Positions 55,290 to 64,000 of a stretch of DNA of 64,000 bases are shown piece by piece. The translations under genes and the position numbers were made by a program. The number at the start of each line of letters is the position of its first letter. Within the stretch, counting starts at the first letter, position 1. The notes under the pieces were generated by a model. That model did no database searches, was not told where the DNA came from, and saw only the letters and a list, made by a program, of their open reading frames with translations. The DNA is from Dicyema japonicum (Eukaryota > Dicyemida > Rhombozoa > Dicyemidae), in contig RDEW01000022.1 of the NCBI GenBank assembly GCA_011109175.1, forward strand, positions 766,273-830,272, in the 5' to 3' direction.

Positions 55290-55545
55290 AAAGCCATATC
55301 AGTTATCGCTCCCCACAGGCAGAAAGCACACCTTATTTTAAGCAAAAAACAGTTATAATAGCTAATCAAGGAATGCTCTTCACTTTTTTGTTTTCTTTTT
55401 CTTGGCTGTATGTCCTATATAGTCGATACGGCGTCACTCGTCAAGCCAAAGCATATTGATGCGTGAAACCTTCAACCGAAATGTTTAGTATCGTGATTCG
55501 AACTAGCGTCCCACTGCTCCACCAAATGGTGTAATTTGCCTTCAT
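55290..55545 (-). mobile_element. SINE2 reference copy with tRNA-like head
   Basis: On the minus strand 55540-55497 reads GGTGGAGCAGTGGGACGCTA followed by GTTCGAATCAC, resembling tRNA A- and B-box regions (GTTCGAATC) but too close together for a tRNA. Then CATTTCGGTTGAAGGTTTCA, TATGCTTTGGCTTGACGAGT and GACGCCGTATCGAC. Related copies are at 37560-37800 and 53040-53190. Confidence 0.55.
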
Positions 55546-55670
55546 AATTAAAAAAGACTGATTTTAATAATAATTATTAGTTGTGTTAGTTAACCTTAAT
55601 AATTTATAGATAAATGTCAGATTCTGGTGGATAATTTCTTTGTATCGAGTCCCTTTCCCACTGAGTGTGC

Positions 55671-56138
55671 CTAATCTTTCATTATGTCTCTCACTTTTCG
55701 TCCTATGGTTTCCATAGAGGTCAATACGCTAATAATTCCTTGTTTTTCGAAAAGGTCAACAGCCTGGAATCGTTCCTGATTGGCCAAACTGATTGGGGAC
55801 TTAGATAACTCCAGAAATGCCGTATTATAGTTCTCACCAGCCCCAAATATCGTTTTTCCGTTTTTGACTGGCAAACTCTTTCCAGTTATTTTTTCAGCAA
55901 TTCTTGGTTCATAATGTGAGGACCAACTTTACTAAAACCGTTCCATCTTTGAAGACTGAGGTGAAATTATCCATGTCTCCATTCGTCGAGAAAGTCCCAT
56001 CTACGAGGTTTTTTGCCCACTCAAGGACCAATTGAGCTATTCCCGCGTCATACTTCCCCAATTCCTACAAGTCATATAGATTCTCACCTTTTCGTACGAT
56101 TCACGAGTCAAACCATGTTTTTCACTCCTATTCGCCAT
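55671..56138 (-). CDS. TAGLN: Transgelin/calponin-like CH-domain protein
   Basis: ATG 56138 gives MANRSEKHGLTRESYEK, very like the transgelin N-terminus. Introns 56065-56087 (23 nt) and 55903-55927 (25 nt) join exons to 139 residues. Exon 2 has KYDAGIAQLVLEWAKNLVDG and SVFKDGTVLVK; exon 3 has FGAGENYNTAFLEL and ERFQAVDLFEKQGIISVLTS, then GRKV: a single calponin-homology domain that binds actin filaments. The sequence ends soon after the CH domain, so the C-terminal calponin repeat of transgelins (about 199 residues) is absent. Stop TAG. Confidence 0.85.
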
Positions 56139-56282
56139 TTGGTACCAATGTTACGTATTATTCTGTTTAAATATATTTTATGCACATTCATTAATTCCAA
56201 TTTGACTATTCCACAATCTTCAATCAGTTATTATAATAGCCCTTTCAGTATATCTCCCAAGGCATTTTGTTATGTTATTCAA

Positions 56283-56385
56283 TTAAGTCGTGTCCGACCC
56301 CTGGAGATCTCATGAACAAGTTTCCTCTACTCTCCCGATCCGTCGCAGTTTGGAGTAGCCTTTATATAGCATTCCCAAGACATTA
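56283..56385 (-). pseudogene. RTE-like LINE (family R) terminal fragment
   Basis: WECYIKATPNCDGSGE and, after a stop, KLVHEISRGRTRLN match the end of the copy at 39905-40008. Only the 3' end remains, fused to an unrelated open frame upstream. Confidence 0.55.
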
Positions 56386-56800
56386 TAGTAACTAATCGTT
56401 GATAGAAGGGAATATTCTTTAACCTCTTTTTGTTGTGTGAGGCCTTGTTGACGGTTAATGAGGTATTCACGGGGTCACTAGTCAATCCCAGTTTGTTATT
56501 TACATGGTTATTCCTTCTCTGGATTGCAAGGTAATACGCTCGAATAGTCTGCAGTATTTCGATAATGTTCTTTGAGTTGGCTGAAATAGATTTTGGGGGA
56601 ATGTAGAATGAATTTCTGATGGCTCCAAAGGTTTCAAATAAAACTGAGAAGGTATTGAAACTCCCACACTTTTCTACTTTCTCAACGAGTGAACAGGCAG
56701 TTAGGGTTGAAGAAAGTTGTTCGAGAGAAAATGCACGTGACAAAACTGTCTTCCTGTAAGGTTTTATGCCCGAGAGCCCTGCCGGCACTTCTCCCGATGC
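56386..56800 (-). CDS. Unrecognised open frame
   Basis: About 135 codons are open on the minus strand, with FNTFSVLFETFGAIRNSFYI and SANSKNIIEILQTIRAYYLA. Such length is unusual by chance in AT-rich DNA. No start codon or family is evident. The frame runs into the LINE R end at 56385, so it could be an older part of that LINE or an exon cut by it. Confidence 0.3.
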
Positions 56801-57196
56801 TACCCGACCTATTTTCTACACAAACATACAGGGAAGAACACGTGGAGAATGTGAGAGTAACATTAAATACTGGAACACAATCACTCATAAATGTTATTCA
56901 AGTTTTTCCAATGCTAACCATCTTCATTAAAATCATCGTCGGAATCACTTAACTAAGATTTGAACAAGAATTTTTTTGTATATTCGGCGATTCATGTTTC
57001 CTCCCCACACGTTAAAAGAAAAGAAGACGTTTCCATAATAAGGGATATACAGTTTCTAGGAGTAGATATAAAACTCGCCGTCTCCCTACTCTTCATTATC
57101 TTCAGAACGAGGGGCGAAGGGTCACATAAATCAAGAGGTGATAAAGACATTTCACAAATAGAGCTACGACGCCAACTCAGGGAGTTTTTTTCTTAG
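56689..57196 (+). CDS. Unrecognised plus-strand frames
   Basis: Two frames (56689-56952 and 56960-57196) are open. The second ends with RTRGEGSHKSRGDKDISQIE and LRRQLREFFS, which looks like a protein C-terminus. Its possible 24- and 26-nt introns (57027-57050, 57080-57105) keep frame. On the opposite strand an acidic SDSDDDFNEDG end is also possible at 56950. I cannot decide which strand is real. Confidence 0.25.
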
Positions 57197-57245
57197 CTGA
57201 AATGAAAAAAATCCAAGAAAAACAGTGAAACTACACTAACTAATC

Positions 57246-57380
57246 ATGTGATCCCAACTCGTTTGAGTAAAGTCCTCATTTTGGTCCATTGTTCATCCCT
57301 CGAACCCACAAAAACCCTTACTGGATGAAGAATCGAATTAACATCATGTTGACGACAGATACCACGGTTTTCACGAATCA
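57246..57380 (-). other. Short coding-like remnant
   Basis: SLIRENRGICRQHDVNSILH and RVFVGSRDEQWTKMRTLLKR are open on the minus strand, ending TGA at 57246. Likely the end of a decayed gene or LINE; family unknown. Confidence 0.25.
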
Positions 57381-57540
57381 AGGACTTATTAAGTGGCAAT
57401 TCTTTTCAAAAGTCCACCACTCCGTCACTCTGAGCTAAATATGTGGATATCCCATGCAAGAATCCCTTTATTTATTATAAGCAAAGACATAATCATATTA
57501 TCTATAATTCCATTCTTGCCGCGTTTGTATGATCCTCGAT

Positions 57541-57905
57541 ACTAGTCTCTCCCACTGTCTCCTATTTGATGCCAAACTCACCTTTCCTTAATGATCTGTT
57601 TACTGATCTCAAATCACCATTAAGGACTTCGGGAAGCGTTATACGCGGACGACCTCTGAACTTTCCCCCAGATGTTTAAAAGAATTATTCCATGATGATG
57701 TTTGTTGGCGTATCTGGCTAGAATTAGAATTTGATCAAACAGTTTCCATTGCATCTTCATGACCAGGGTTCTCAGGGGTACAGAAGAGCATCTTTTGTAG
57801 AATGCTTTACTCCTCACACGCATTGGCCACTTTAGTCCCAAGAGAGAACGGAGTTGCTTTCTATGAGAGGAGTCGAGTCTTTCAAGATTAACCATATTCA
57901 AAGGT
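57541..57905 (-). pseudogene. LINE family A C-terminal end
   Basis: LERLDSSHRKQLRSLLGLKW, VMKMQWKLFDQILILARYAN, then GRPRITLPEVLNGDLRSVNR and WERLVSRIIQTRQE match 61610-61840 and 32925-33355. RT is missing on the 5' side. Confidence 0.65.
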
Positions 57906-57959
57906 ATACGTAAGGATCGATTTCACGCCACATACAACCTGAGCCAGAGTGACGGGCAG

Positions 57960-58060
57960 GTTGAAGTGGTGACGTCCCTCTCTTGCATTTATGTCGAATA
58001 CGTGTTTAAATGATTCTTATTGGTTTTCTACTCTCATCTTCAACACCAGGAGCCTTAATT
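57960..58060 (+). repeat. LINE 5' module
   Basis: GGTTGAAGTGGTGACGTCCC TCTCTTGCAT, then IFNTRSLN, the first strand of an endonuclease, before a LINE family C copy (inserted in reverse, with ATTATTATT tail) takes over. Parallel to 14010-14120. Confidence 0.45.
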
Positions 58061-58066
58061 ATTATT

Positions 58067-59740
58067 ATTTTTATTTAACAACCCCGAAAAGGGAACACCG
58101 AAAAAGAAGGAGTAAACCAACTAATTAAGTGATCCCGGTACGCCTCAACAGAATCGAGAGGTTTTTCCTATGTTCCTCCAGAGAACTCACAGCTTTCCTG
58201 AATAGACGACGATCATCCTTCATTAGAGTTGAACACCGAAAAAGAAGGAGTAAACCAACTAATTAAGTGATCCCGGTACGCCTCAACAGAATCGAGAGGT
58301 TTTTCCTATGTTCCTCCAGAGAACTCACAGCTTTCCTGAATAGACGACGATCATCCTTCATTAGAGTTTAAAAGAGGGGTGGGTTTTTTTTCCAAATTTC
58401 GTGTATTTGAGGCCTATAGCCTTTAATGGAAGAAACTACTTGTTTCTTGACCACACAGACCGATGAAGCCTGAGCCATTATTTTTGAAGCGGCGTGGTCA
58501 AGCATTGGGGGAAAGATCGGGGGTAGATTCGTTAGACGTGCCAGTTTGCCAATTAGGGAATTGATCTTGGTTGAATTTGATATCGAAGCTCCATAGTAGG
58601 CCCATGAGGCACAAGCATACTCTATCGTCGGTTTTATGAGTTGATTGAACAAGACGACAGCGCATTCCTATGACGGCCTGGACTTCAAGAGCGGTTTGAT
58701 TATATTTAGTTTCCTGAGACCCTTTGTCATAACGTTCTTCACATGTTGAGAAAATGTCATCAAAGAGTCAAATGTCACTCCCAGGATAGTTGGACGAATC
58801 TGTAATGGTAAGGAGTCTCCATAAATGTTCAAATCCAATGTATGTTTTTCTTTTCTGTCCTTGGTGAAGATTGTATACGTTGATTTATCCCTGGATATGG
58901 AGAGACGATTCAACTTCAACCAGGCTCCCAGGTCGTCAATATGTGACTGAAGCTCTGATTTTGCTGTACCCACGTATTTGTTCCTGCTAGCGATGATTAG
59001 GTCGTCAGTATAAGTGAGAAGCATTGAATCTGGTCCTCCAGGGCAGGGTAAATCGTTGAGGAATAAGTTGAATAACGCCGGAGAGAGGGGCGATCCTTGA
59101 GGGACGCCATTTGGTAGGAGACGGGACCTCGATCTTGCGTGGCCTATACAGACACGTCCTCTTCTTCCGGAGAGAAAATTGGCTATCCATCTTTTCAAAT
59201 CCGGCTGAATGGTGGTGTCAAAAACCTTTTTCGTGAGTAATGTTCTCGAGACAGAATCAAACGCCTTATGGATATCCAGGGAAACCACTATTGTCCGTAG
59301 ATGGCGTTTCAGTACGTTGAACCCTTTTGATATAAATCGAGACAGTGAAGTCAAATGTGTCGTAGTTGAACGCTCACATTTGAAACCATGTTGAAAGTGG
59401 CAGTCAGGCAAAAAGCGATAATGCGCACGTTAATGAAATTGGGAGATAGGAAGAAGGTAAGGTTTTCGGTTTTCCTGGTTTTAGGATTGGTATTATAAGT
59501 GAGTTCTTCCATTTGCATGAAATGATGTTCATGTTAGAAGACAAATTAAAATTTGACGTAATCGAATTGATTGCAATTTTAGCAAAATTCCAGGAATGCC
59601 GTCAAAACCACACGTATAAGATTTCTTCATCGATCTTATAGCCTGTGTGACCTCGGCATGCGTAAAAAAATTTAATGGTTCTTTTTGGTGTATTACTACA
59701 CTGAGCGTCACCACAAAAGATGAACCACATGACGCCACGT
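58067..59740 (-). pseudogene. LINE family C, RT domain to 3' end
   Basis: The frame 59411-58668 (247 codons) is the best family C RT: FQHGFKCERSTTTHLTSLSR, TIVVSLDIHKAFDSVSRTLL, LLPNGVPQGSPLSPALFNLF, MLLTYTDDLIIASRNKYVGT (catalytic YTDD, usually YADD), TFSQHVKNVMTKGLRKLNII. After a frameshift the C-terminus has LIKPTIEYACASWAYYGASI. The 5' side to 59740 has THAEVTQAIRSMKKSYTCGF with DGIP and a damaged PKPGKP block. The 3' end is the hairpin module (58129-58136 with 58091-58099) and a TTAAATAAA tail. A 138-base tandem duplication lies at 58092-58368. Confidence 0.75.
58092..58368. repeat. 138-base direct tandem duplication in LINE C 3' end
   Basis: The segment beginning AACACCGAAAAAGAAGGAGT at 58094 is repeated almost exactly from 58232. 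No N separates the copies. It may be a real slippage duplication or a collapsed contig join. Confidence 0.7.
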
Positions 59741-59744
59741 TCTA

Positions 59745-61605
59745 CGTTCCATTTAAATTAAAAAACCAAAAATCACCGACAAATTAAATAACTACATAGC
59801 CGTCAGGAGATTCCCTTTTTTGGAGNTCGGCATGCGTAAAAAAATTGAATGGTTTTTTTTTGGTGTATTACTACACTGAGCGCCACCACAAAAGGTGAAC
59901 CACATGACGCCACGTTCTACGTTCCATTTAAATTAAAAAACTAAAAATCACCGACAAATTAAATAACTACATAGCCGTCAGGAGATTCCCTTTTTTGGAG
60001 GGTAGTAAGGCTCCAGTTTTCCTCAATAATTTCCACAAAAGGTGTAGGGATTAGAGGTTTCCAAGAAAACCTTTTCAAAGCCTTACTGGCCATTTTTTGG
60101 AAGGTATTGATTTTTCTATATTCCCGTTTGATAGGTTGGTTCCCCATCCAGCACACCCGTAAGTTAGAGACGGTTGAATTTACTGAACGTAGAGCGAGTC
60201 CAAATTTGAGTTGAAACACCCATTATATTGTCCATGGAGTGTTTTAACTAAATTTAGCTTTCGTTGTGCCGAAGAGATGACGTTGTCGATGTGTTTGCTG
60301 AAGGTCAAGAGTGGGTCGTAAGTTACGCCCAGTATTTTGACCGAGTTGGTCGTGGGGATTGAGTTTCAATTTATGGTTACACATGGAGCGGAGTTTGTCA
60401 ATCTTCTGTTTGTTGTGAAAATTGTTGTATAAGACTTTTCGGGACTCCTATGTGGAATGTTCCTAACGAGCCAACAGTTCAGATCGTCCAATGAAGCTTG
60501 TATCCGGTAAAGAGCAGTATTAACGCACTGGCTTTTGACTGCGACGATTATATCATCCGCATATGTCAGAATCAGAGTATCGTCACTGGTAAGGGAGGAC
60601 ATATCATTTAAGAATAGGTTGAACAGGTGTGGTGACAGTGGAGATCCTTGAGGGACCCCATTTGAAAGGAACTTGGTCACTGATCTATTTTTTCTAGCAG
60701 TTACTTTTCCTCTTCTTCCATTTAGGAAATTTGCGATCCAGATTTTCAGGTTGTTTGGATTTTTGACGTAAAGATCTTCCTTATCGAAAGCTTTCTTGGG
60801 ACAGTGTCGAAAGCTTTTTCTATATCGATGGACATAACAAAGACTTCTGATGAAGTTTGCGCTTTAGTCCATCATTGATGGAATTTGTAAGGCATGTAAG
60901 ATGCGTTTCTGTGGAGTGTCCTTCTCTGAATCCGTGTTGAAAAGGTGGATCAGGAAGGTATGGTTTGATTAGTTCAAGAATCAGCTTTTCCAAAAGTTTT
61001 GATGTAACACATAGGGGAGATATTGGTCTGTATGAGGACTGATGATCCCATTGGTCGCCCGGGTTTCAGAATAGGTCGTATGTTTGATAGCTTCCATATG
61101 GAAAGAATACAATTTTCGTTGATTGAAAAGTTAAAAATTTTTGTGAGGGCCATGATAGCATAGGGGCCTAGGTTTTTCAGAACTATTGCAGAGATTCCGT
61201 CCGGACCACAGGAATAAGTCGACTTTAGACCCTTGACCATATTCTGTANGGGCCATGATAGCATAGGGGCCTAGGTTTTTCAGAACTATTGCAGAGATTC
61301 CGTCCGGATCATATGAATAAGTCGACTTTAGACCTTTGACCATATTCTGTACGTTCTCCACAAAGAGAACAATTGGGGATGTGGCTCTTTTATGTTTGAG
61401 AGCTAGGATGGATGGACCTTCGAATTTCTTGTGTGGGATGAAACTCGTGGAGGAGTAGTACTTCATAAGTTTGTTTAGGAAGATCTTGTTTTCCATTTCA
61501 TCACGTGTGGCCGGGTTGTCAGCGTCACTAAAGCTTCTAAGTGTTTTCCACATTTTTGTAAGGGAGTTCTGCTTGCTTAAATTAGACATGAGGTTTTCCA
61601 AACTT
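59745..61605 (-). pseudogene. LINE family D (CR1/Jockey type), RT and 3' part
   Basis: Right to left: MWKTLRSFSDADNPATRDEM, IVLFVENVQNMVKGLKSTYS, PDGISAIVLKNLGPYAIMA, FNFSINENCILSIWKLSNIR, PILKPGRP, a poorly kept block 60960-60780 with KAFDTV, then FLSNGVPQGSPLSPHLFNLF, TLILTYADDIIVAVKSQCVN (catalytic YADD), TTIFTTNRR, and a C-terminal end FQLKFGLALRSVNSTVSNLR to 59959. N characters at 61249 and 59826 carry duplicated flanks, so two local repeats are artefacts. Frameshifts elsewhere indicate a dead copy. Confidence 0.7.
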
Positions 61606-61609
61606 TCTC

Positions 61610-62705
61610 TTGTTTCATTTTTAATACATGCTCAAATAGCCTCCACCGGGAATCTACCACATCCTTGCTGATGTACGAACACATACACTTGTTGTAGATA
61701 CCAGTAGTTGATATTCTACGTGGCCACTCCATTCCGAGTAAGCTTCTTAGTTGCCTTCTATGGAACGAATCCAGTTTCAATAGTTCGTTGAAGGAACTTC
61801 CCCATGTCCCAGCGTTGTACAGTAGTATCGGTTTCACAAACGCGTTGTAAAGCCTGCATCTGATGTCAATACCAAGTTTTTTGGCTCTTAGTCATCCTTT
61901 CCTCAGTTTAGCCATTGCCGCACTTGTCAGTGTTTTCCTCCTTAGTACATTTTCAGCTTCTCCTAGTAGAGAGCCGAGCTTATTAGTACATCTCCATCTT
62001 TCATGTCTATGTCTCCTATATAGCATTTACGGAGGCTGCGGAGTGCAGATTCAGAGTATATGGTGAATAGTAAAGGAGAGAAGGAATCACCCTGGAGTGT
62101 CCCAATCGTTGTTTTGAAAATGCGGGAAGTTGCTCCTCACAGATAGTTTTGTGTTCGCAAGTAGTAGTCTGATTATCCTAACCGACAATTCATCCAATAT
62201 TTGCTCAAGCACATTCATCAGTTTCTGTCTGTTTATTGAGTCAAAAACTCTGGAGAGATCTATTCTCAACACGCTCGTTGTGCTCTTGAATCTTTGGTGA
62301 GTTGCACAACGCCATCTATGGCTCCATACAATGTCTGCCATAGACTTCCTTTCTCGGAACCCACTTTGACTTGCTGGTAGGTCAAAGTCGGCCACACCCT
62401 TTATCCGGCTTAGTGCAATGTTTACCAGCACCTTGCTTATCGAGTTCAGAAGTATGATCGGACGGAGATTTTATACTGGTCCTTTTTCTTTGTTCGGTTT
62501 TTGTATGAGGATTAATAATCCATTTCCAAGTCCTAGATCGGTATTAGTTTCAAAGATGGCATTTAGGGTTTTTGCAATTGTGTCGTTAAGTTTTTTGGCC
62601 CATATTTTAAGAGCTCAGGGCTTATGTTGTCTGGCCCAGCACTCTTGTTGTTCTTGAGTTTATTTAGCGCTAATTCCACTTCTTCCACTGTGATTTTTTT
62701 ACCCC
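61610..62705 (-). pseudogene. LINE family A reverse transcriptase
   Basis: ITVEEVELALNKLKNNKSAG-like start at 62695, then PIILLNSISKVLVNIALSRI, PASQSGFRERKSMADIVWSH, SVLRIDLSRVFDSINRQKLM (first catalytic Asp), GTLQGDSFSPLLFTIYSESA, then KPILLYNAGTWGSSFNELLK, SFHRRQLRSLLGMEWPRRIS. The YADD region (about 61990-61900) is scrambled. The end at about 61610 is cut by the LINE D copy, and the start at 62700 by LINE E. Confidence 0.7.
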
Positions 62706-64000
62706 AAGATCTCCGGATTAGAAAAAGTTAAAAGTTAACTACTAACTAAGTGATCCCGGTTTTCCGGGTTCTGGCTCTCGTTCGTGGTCCTCGAAGATCC
62801 AACAGAATTGGTAGAAACGGAGACGGTCTTATTCACCATAGATTCCCCGCATTTTCTAGATAGTCAGATATAGAGAGTGAAAGCGGACACCCGGTTTTCA
62901 TTGCCCACTGTAGAAATGACTTCACTCTCCACCTTAGATGTTCTTTAACATTCAATACGTTATTCACAGTTTTCTTATTAATTATTTTCAAGGCAGCAAG
63001 TTGTGCGGCTTCTAATTTTTGAGACGACGATTCAGAAATCATCGAGCTCCAGGAAGGACATGTGTATTCGATTACTGGCAGTATGTATTGTCTGTAAATT
63101 TTCTGTAGTAAGAAGGTGTTGCGCCCGATTGGTGATCGGGACAAAATTTTCAATATGTTGGCCCCCCTGACCTTGGTAATAACGTCATTGACGTGTTGGC
63201 CGAATGTCAGGAGAGTATCCAACTTTAATCCTAGTATTGTTGGAGACTTATTCATAGGAATTTCATATCCAAACAATTTGATTTTAGGAGAGTATAATGA
63301 TCTTCTATATGTAGAGAAAATTGTTATAAACGACTTTCCTGTAGAAACTCCCAGTCGATTTGAAATGAGCCAATGTTCCAACATGCCATTATAACTTTGA
63401 AGTTTCATCCCTTCTTACTCATAGTTAGAGTCTCTCGTCGCATGAGAGTATCAATGTATCGGGATCGTCATTGATGGGAAGGTCATTGGTGTACAGGTTG
63501 AAGAGCAGGGGAGAGAGGTGAACCTTGAGGGACACCATTCGGCAATAAACGGGATTTAGATTTTCTGTTGTCTGACATCACTTGTCTTCTTCTTTCATTT
63601 AAAAAGTTCGACAGCCATCTTTTAATGTTTGGATTTATAAGAGTGTCAGAAATTTTCTCTATAAGCAGCGTCCTGGACACGGAGTCGAATGCTTTCTTCA
63701 AGTCTATTGAAGTCATTATGGTCCTNTCCGAGATATACGACTATACAATGTGTGATGAATAGCAAATCCAAGTCCATAGTGACGACACGTTGTTGGAAGA
63801 ATAATCAAATGATAATTTCCCACCCGCATGCATGTGTTGTCAGTTATTTTTGTTTCCTGTAGGCAGCATACTGTAACATTATAGTGATCCAAATCACGTG
63901 ACAGCTGAAGCTTCTTGTATGTTGGATTGAGTCTTCTTACATTCAGGGTACCCACAGAAAAAAGGCAGTTAGATATTAGACGTGAGAAAGACATATGTGC
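62706..64000 (-). pseudogene. LINE family E (endonuclease start, RT, 3' tail)
   Basis: From the window edge: FSVGTLNVRRLNPTYKKLQL, VCCLQETKITDN (APE endonuclease QET motif, 63990-63830), then an N at 63726 where most of the endonuclease is missing, then MTSIDLKKAFDSVSRTLLIE, SRLLPNGVPQGSPLSPAL (to 63500), a damaged ADD block, and a 191-codon frame 63408-62833 with SNRLGVSTGKSFITIFSTYR, LGLKLDTLLTFGQHVNDVIT, YILPVIEYTCPSWSSMISES. The 3' end has GGGATCACTTAGTTAGTAGT and a GGGGTAAAAAA tail at 62707, abutting LINE A. Closely related to family C in plan. Confidence 0.7.

Overview
This window is eukaryotic and animal. It holds spliced homologues of metazoan genes (TRPA1 channel, Pellino, STRAD, AIF, EMC4, MAGOH, transgelin/calponin, a DnaJ membrane protein) in a very repeat-rich, AT-rich background. 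The strongest lineage clue is intron size. I reconstructed about 50 introns in ten genes by joining frames against known protein families, and essentially all are 20-29 nt (modal 22-26). Such introns are a known hallmark of dicyemid mesozoans, so I infer a dicyemid or similarly reduced animal. This was not checked by a database search.

Layout: 1-5.5 kb, ends of hAT and Ginger-like DNA transposons and a LINE fragment. 5.9-9.7 kb, a 21-exon TRPA1-like channel. 10-15.8 kb, LINE debris, a Tc1-like transposon and a SINE. 15.8-16.9 kb, a secreted protein with two cathepsin-propeptide (I29) domains and no protease. 18-20 kb, LINE ends. 20.2-20.8 kb, EMC4. 21.6-24 kb, LINE fragments. 24.9-26.4 kb, broken endonuclease IV and KRR1 genes head to head. 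26.4-27 kb, tandem repeats coding a Cys-rich protein. 27.6-28.7 kb, a MULE. 29.5-30.3 kb, a Pellino with half its RING missing. 30.6-33.8 kb, a nearly full LINE with a restriction-like endonuclease, split by another LINE. 34-36 kb, two orphan genes. 36-37.8 kb, LINE and SINEs. 37.9-38.4 kb, MAGOH. 39-43.3 kb, LINEs and a Tigger/pogo transposon. 44-46.8 kb, STRAD and AIF tail to tail. 47-55.5 kb, LINE/SINE debris plus a DnaJ gene. 55.7-56.1 kb, transgelin-like gene. 57-64 kb, a stack of nested LINEs on the minus strand.

The host genes are scattered housekeeping or signalling genes. They are not an operon or a single pathway. What links the window is mobile DNA: at least seven LINE families (called A-F and R here) and two SINE families. 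Many LINE and SINE copies end in the same kind of 3' hairpin followed by a GGGTTAATAA tail. The hairpin stems differ in sequence but keep their pairing, which suggests a shared recognition structure for retrotransposition. Nine single N characters, six flanked by near-identical direct repeats, look like contig-join artefacts, so local duplications at those points should not be trusted.
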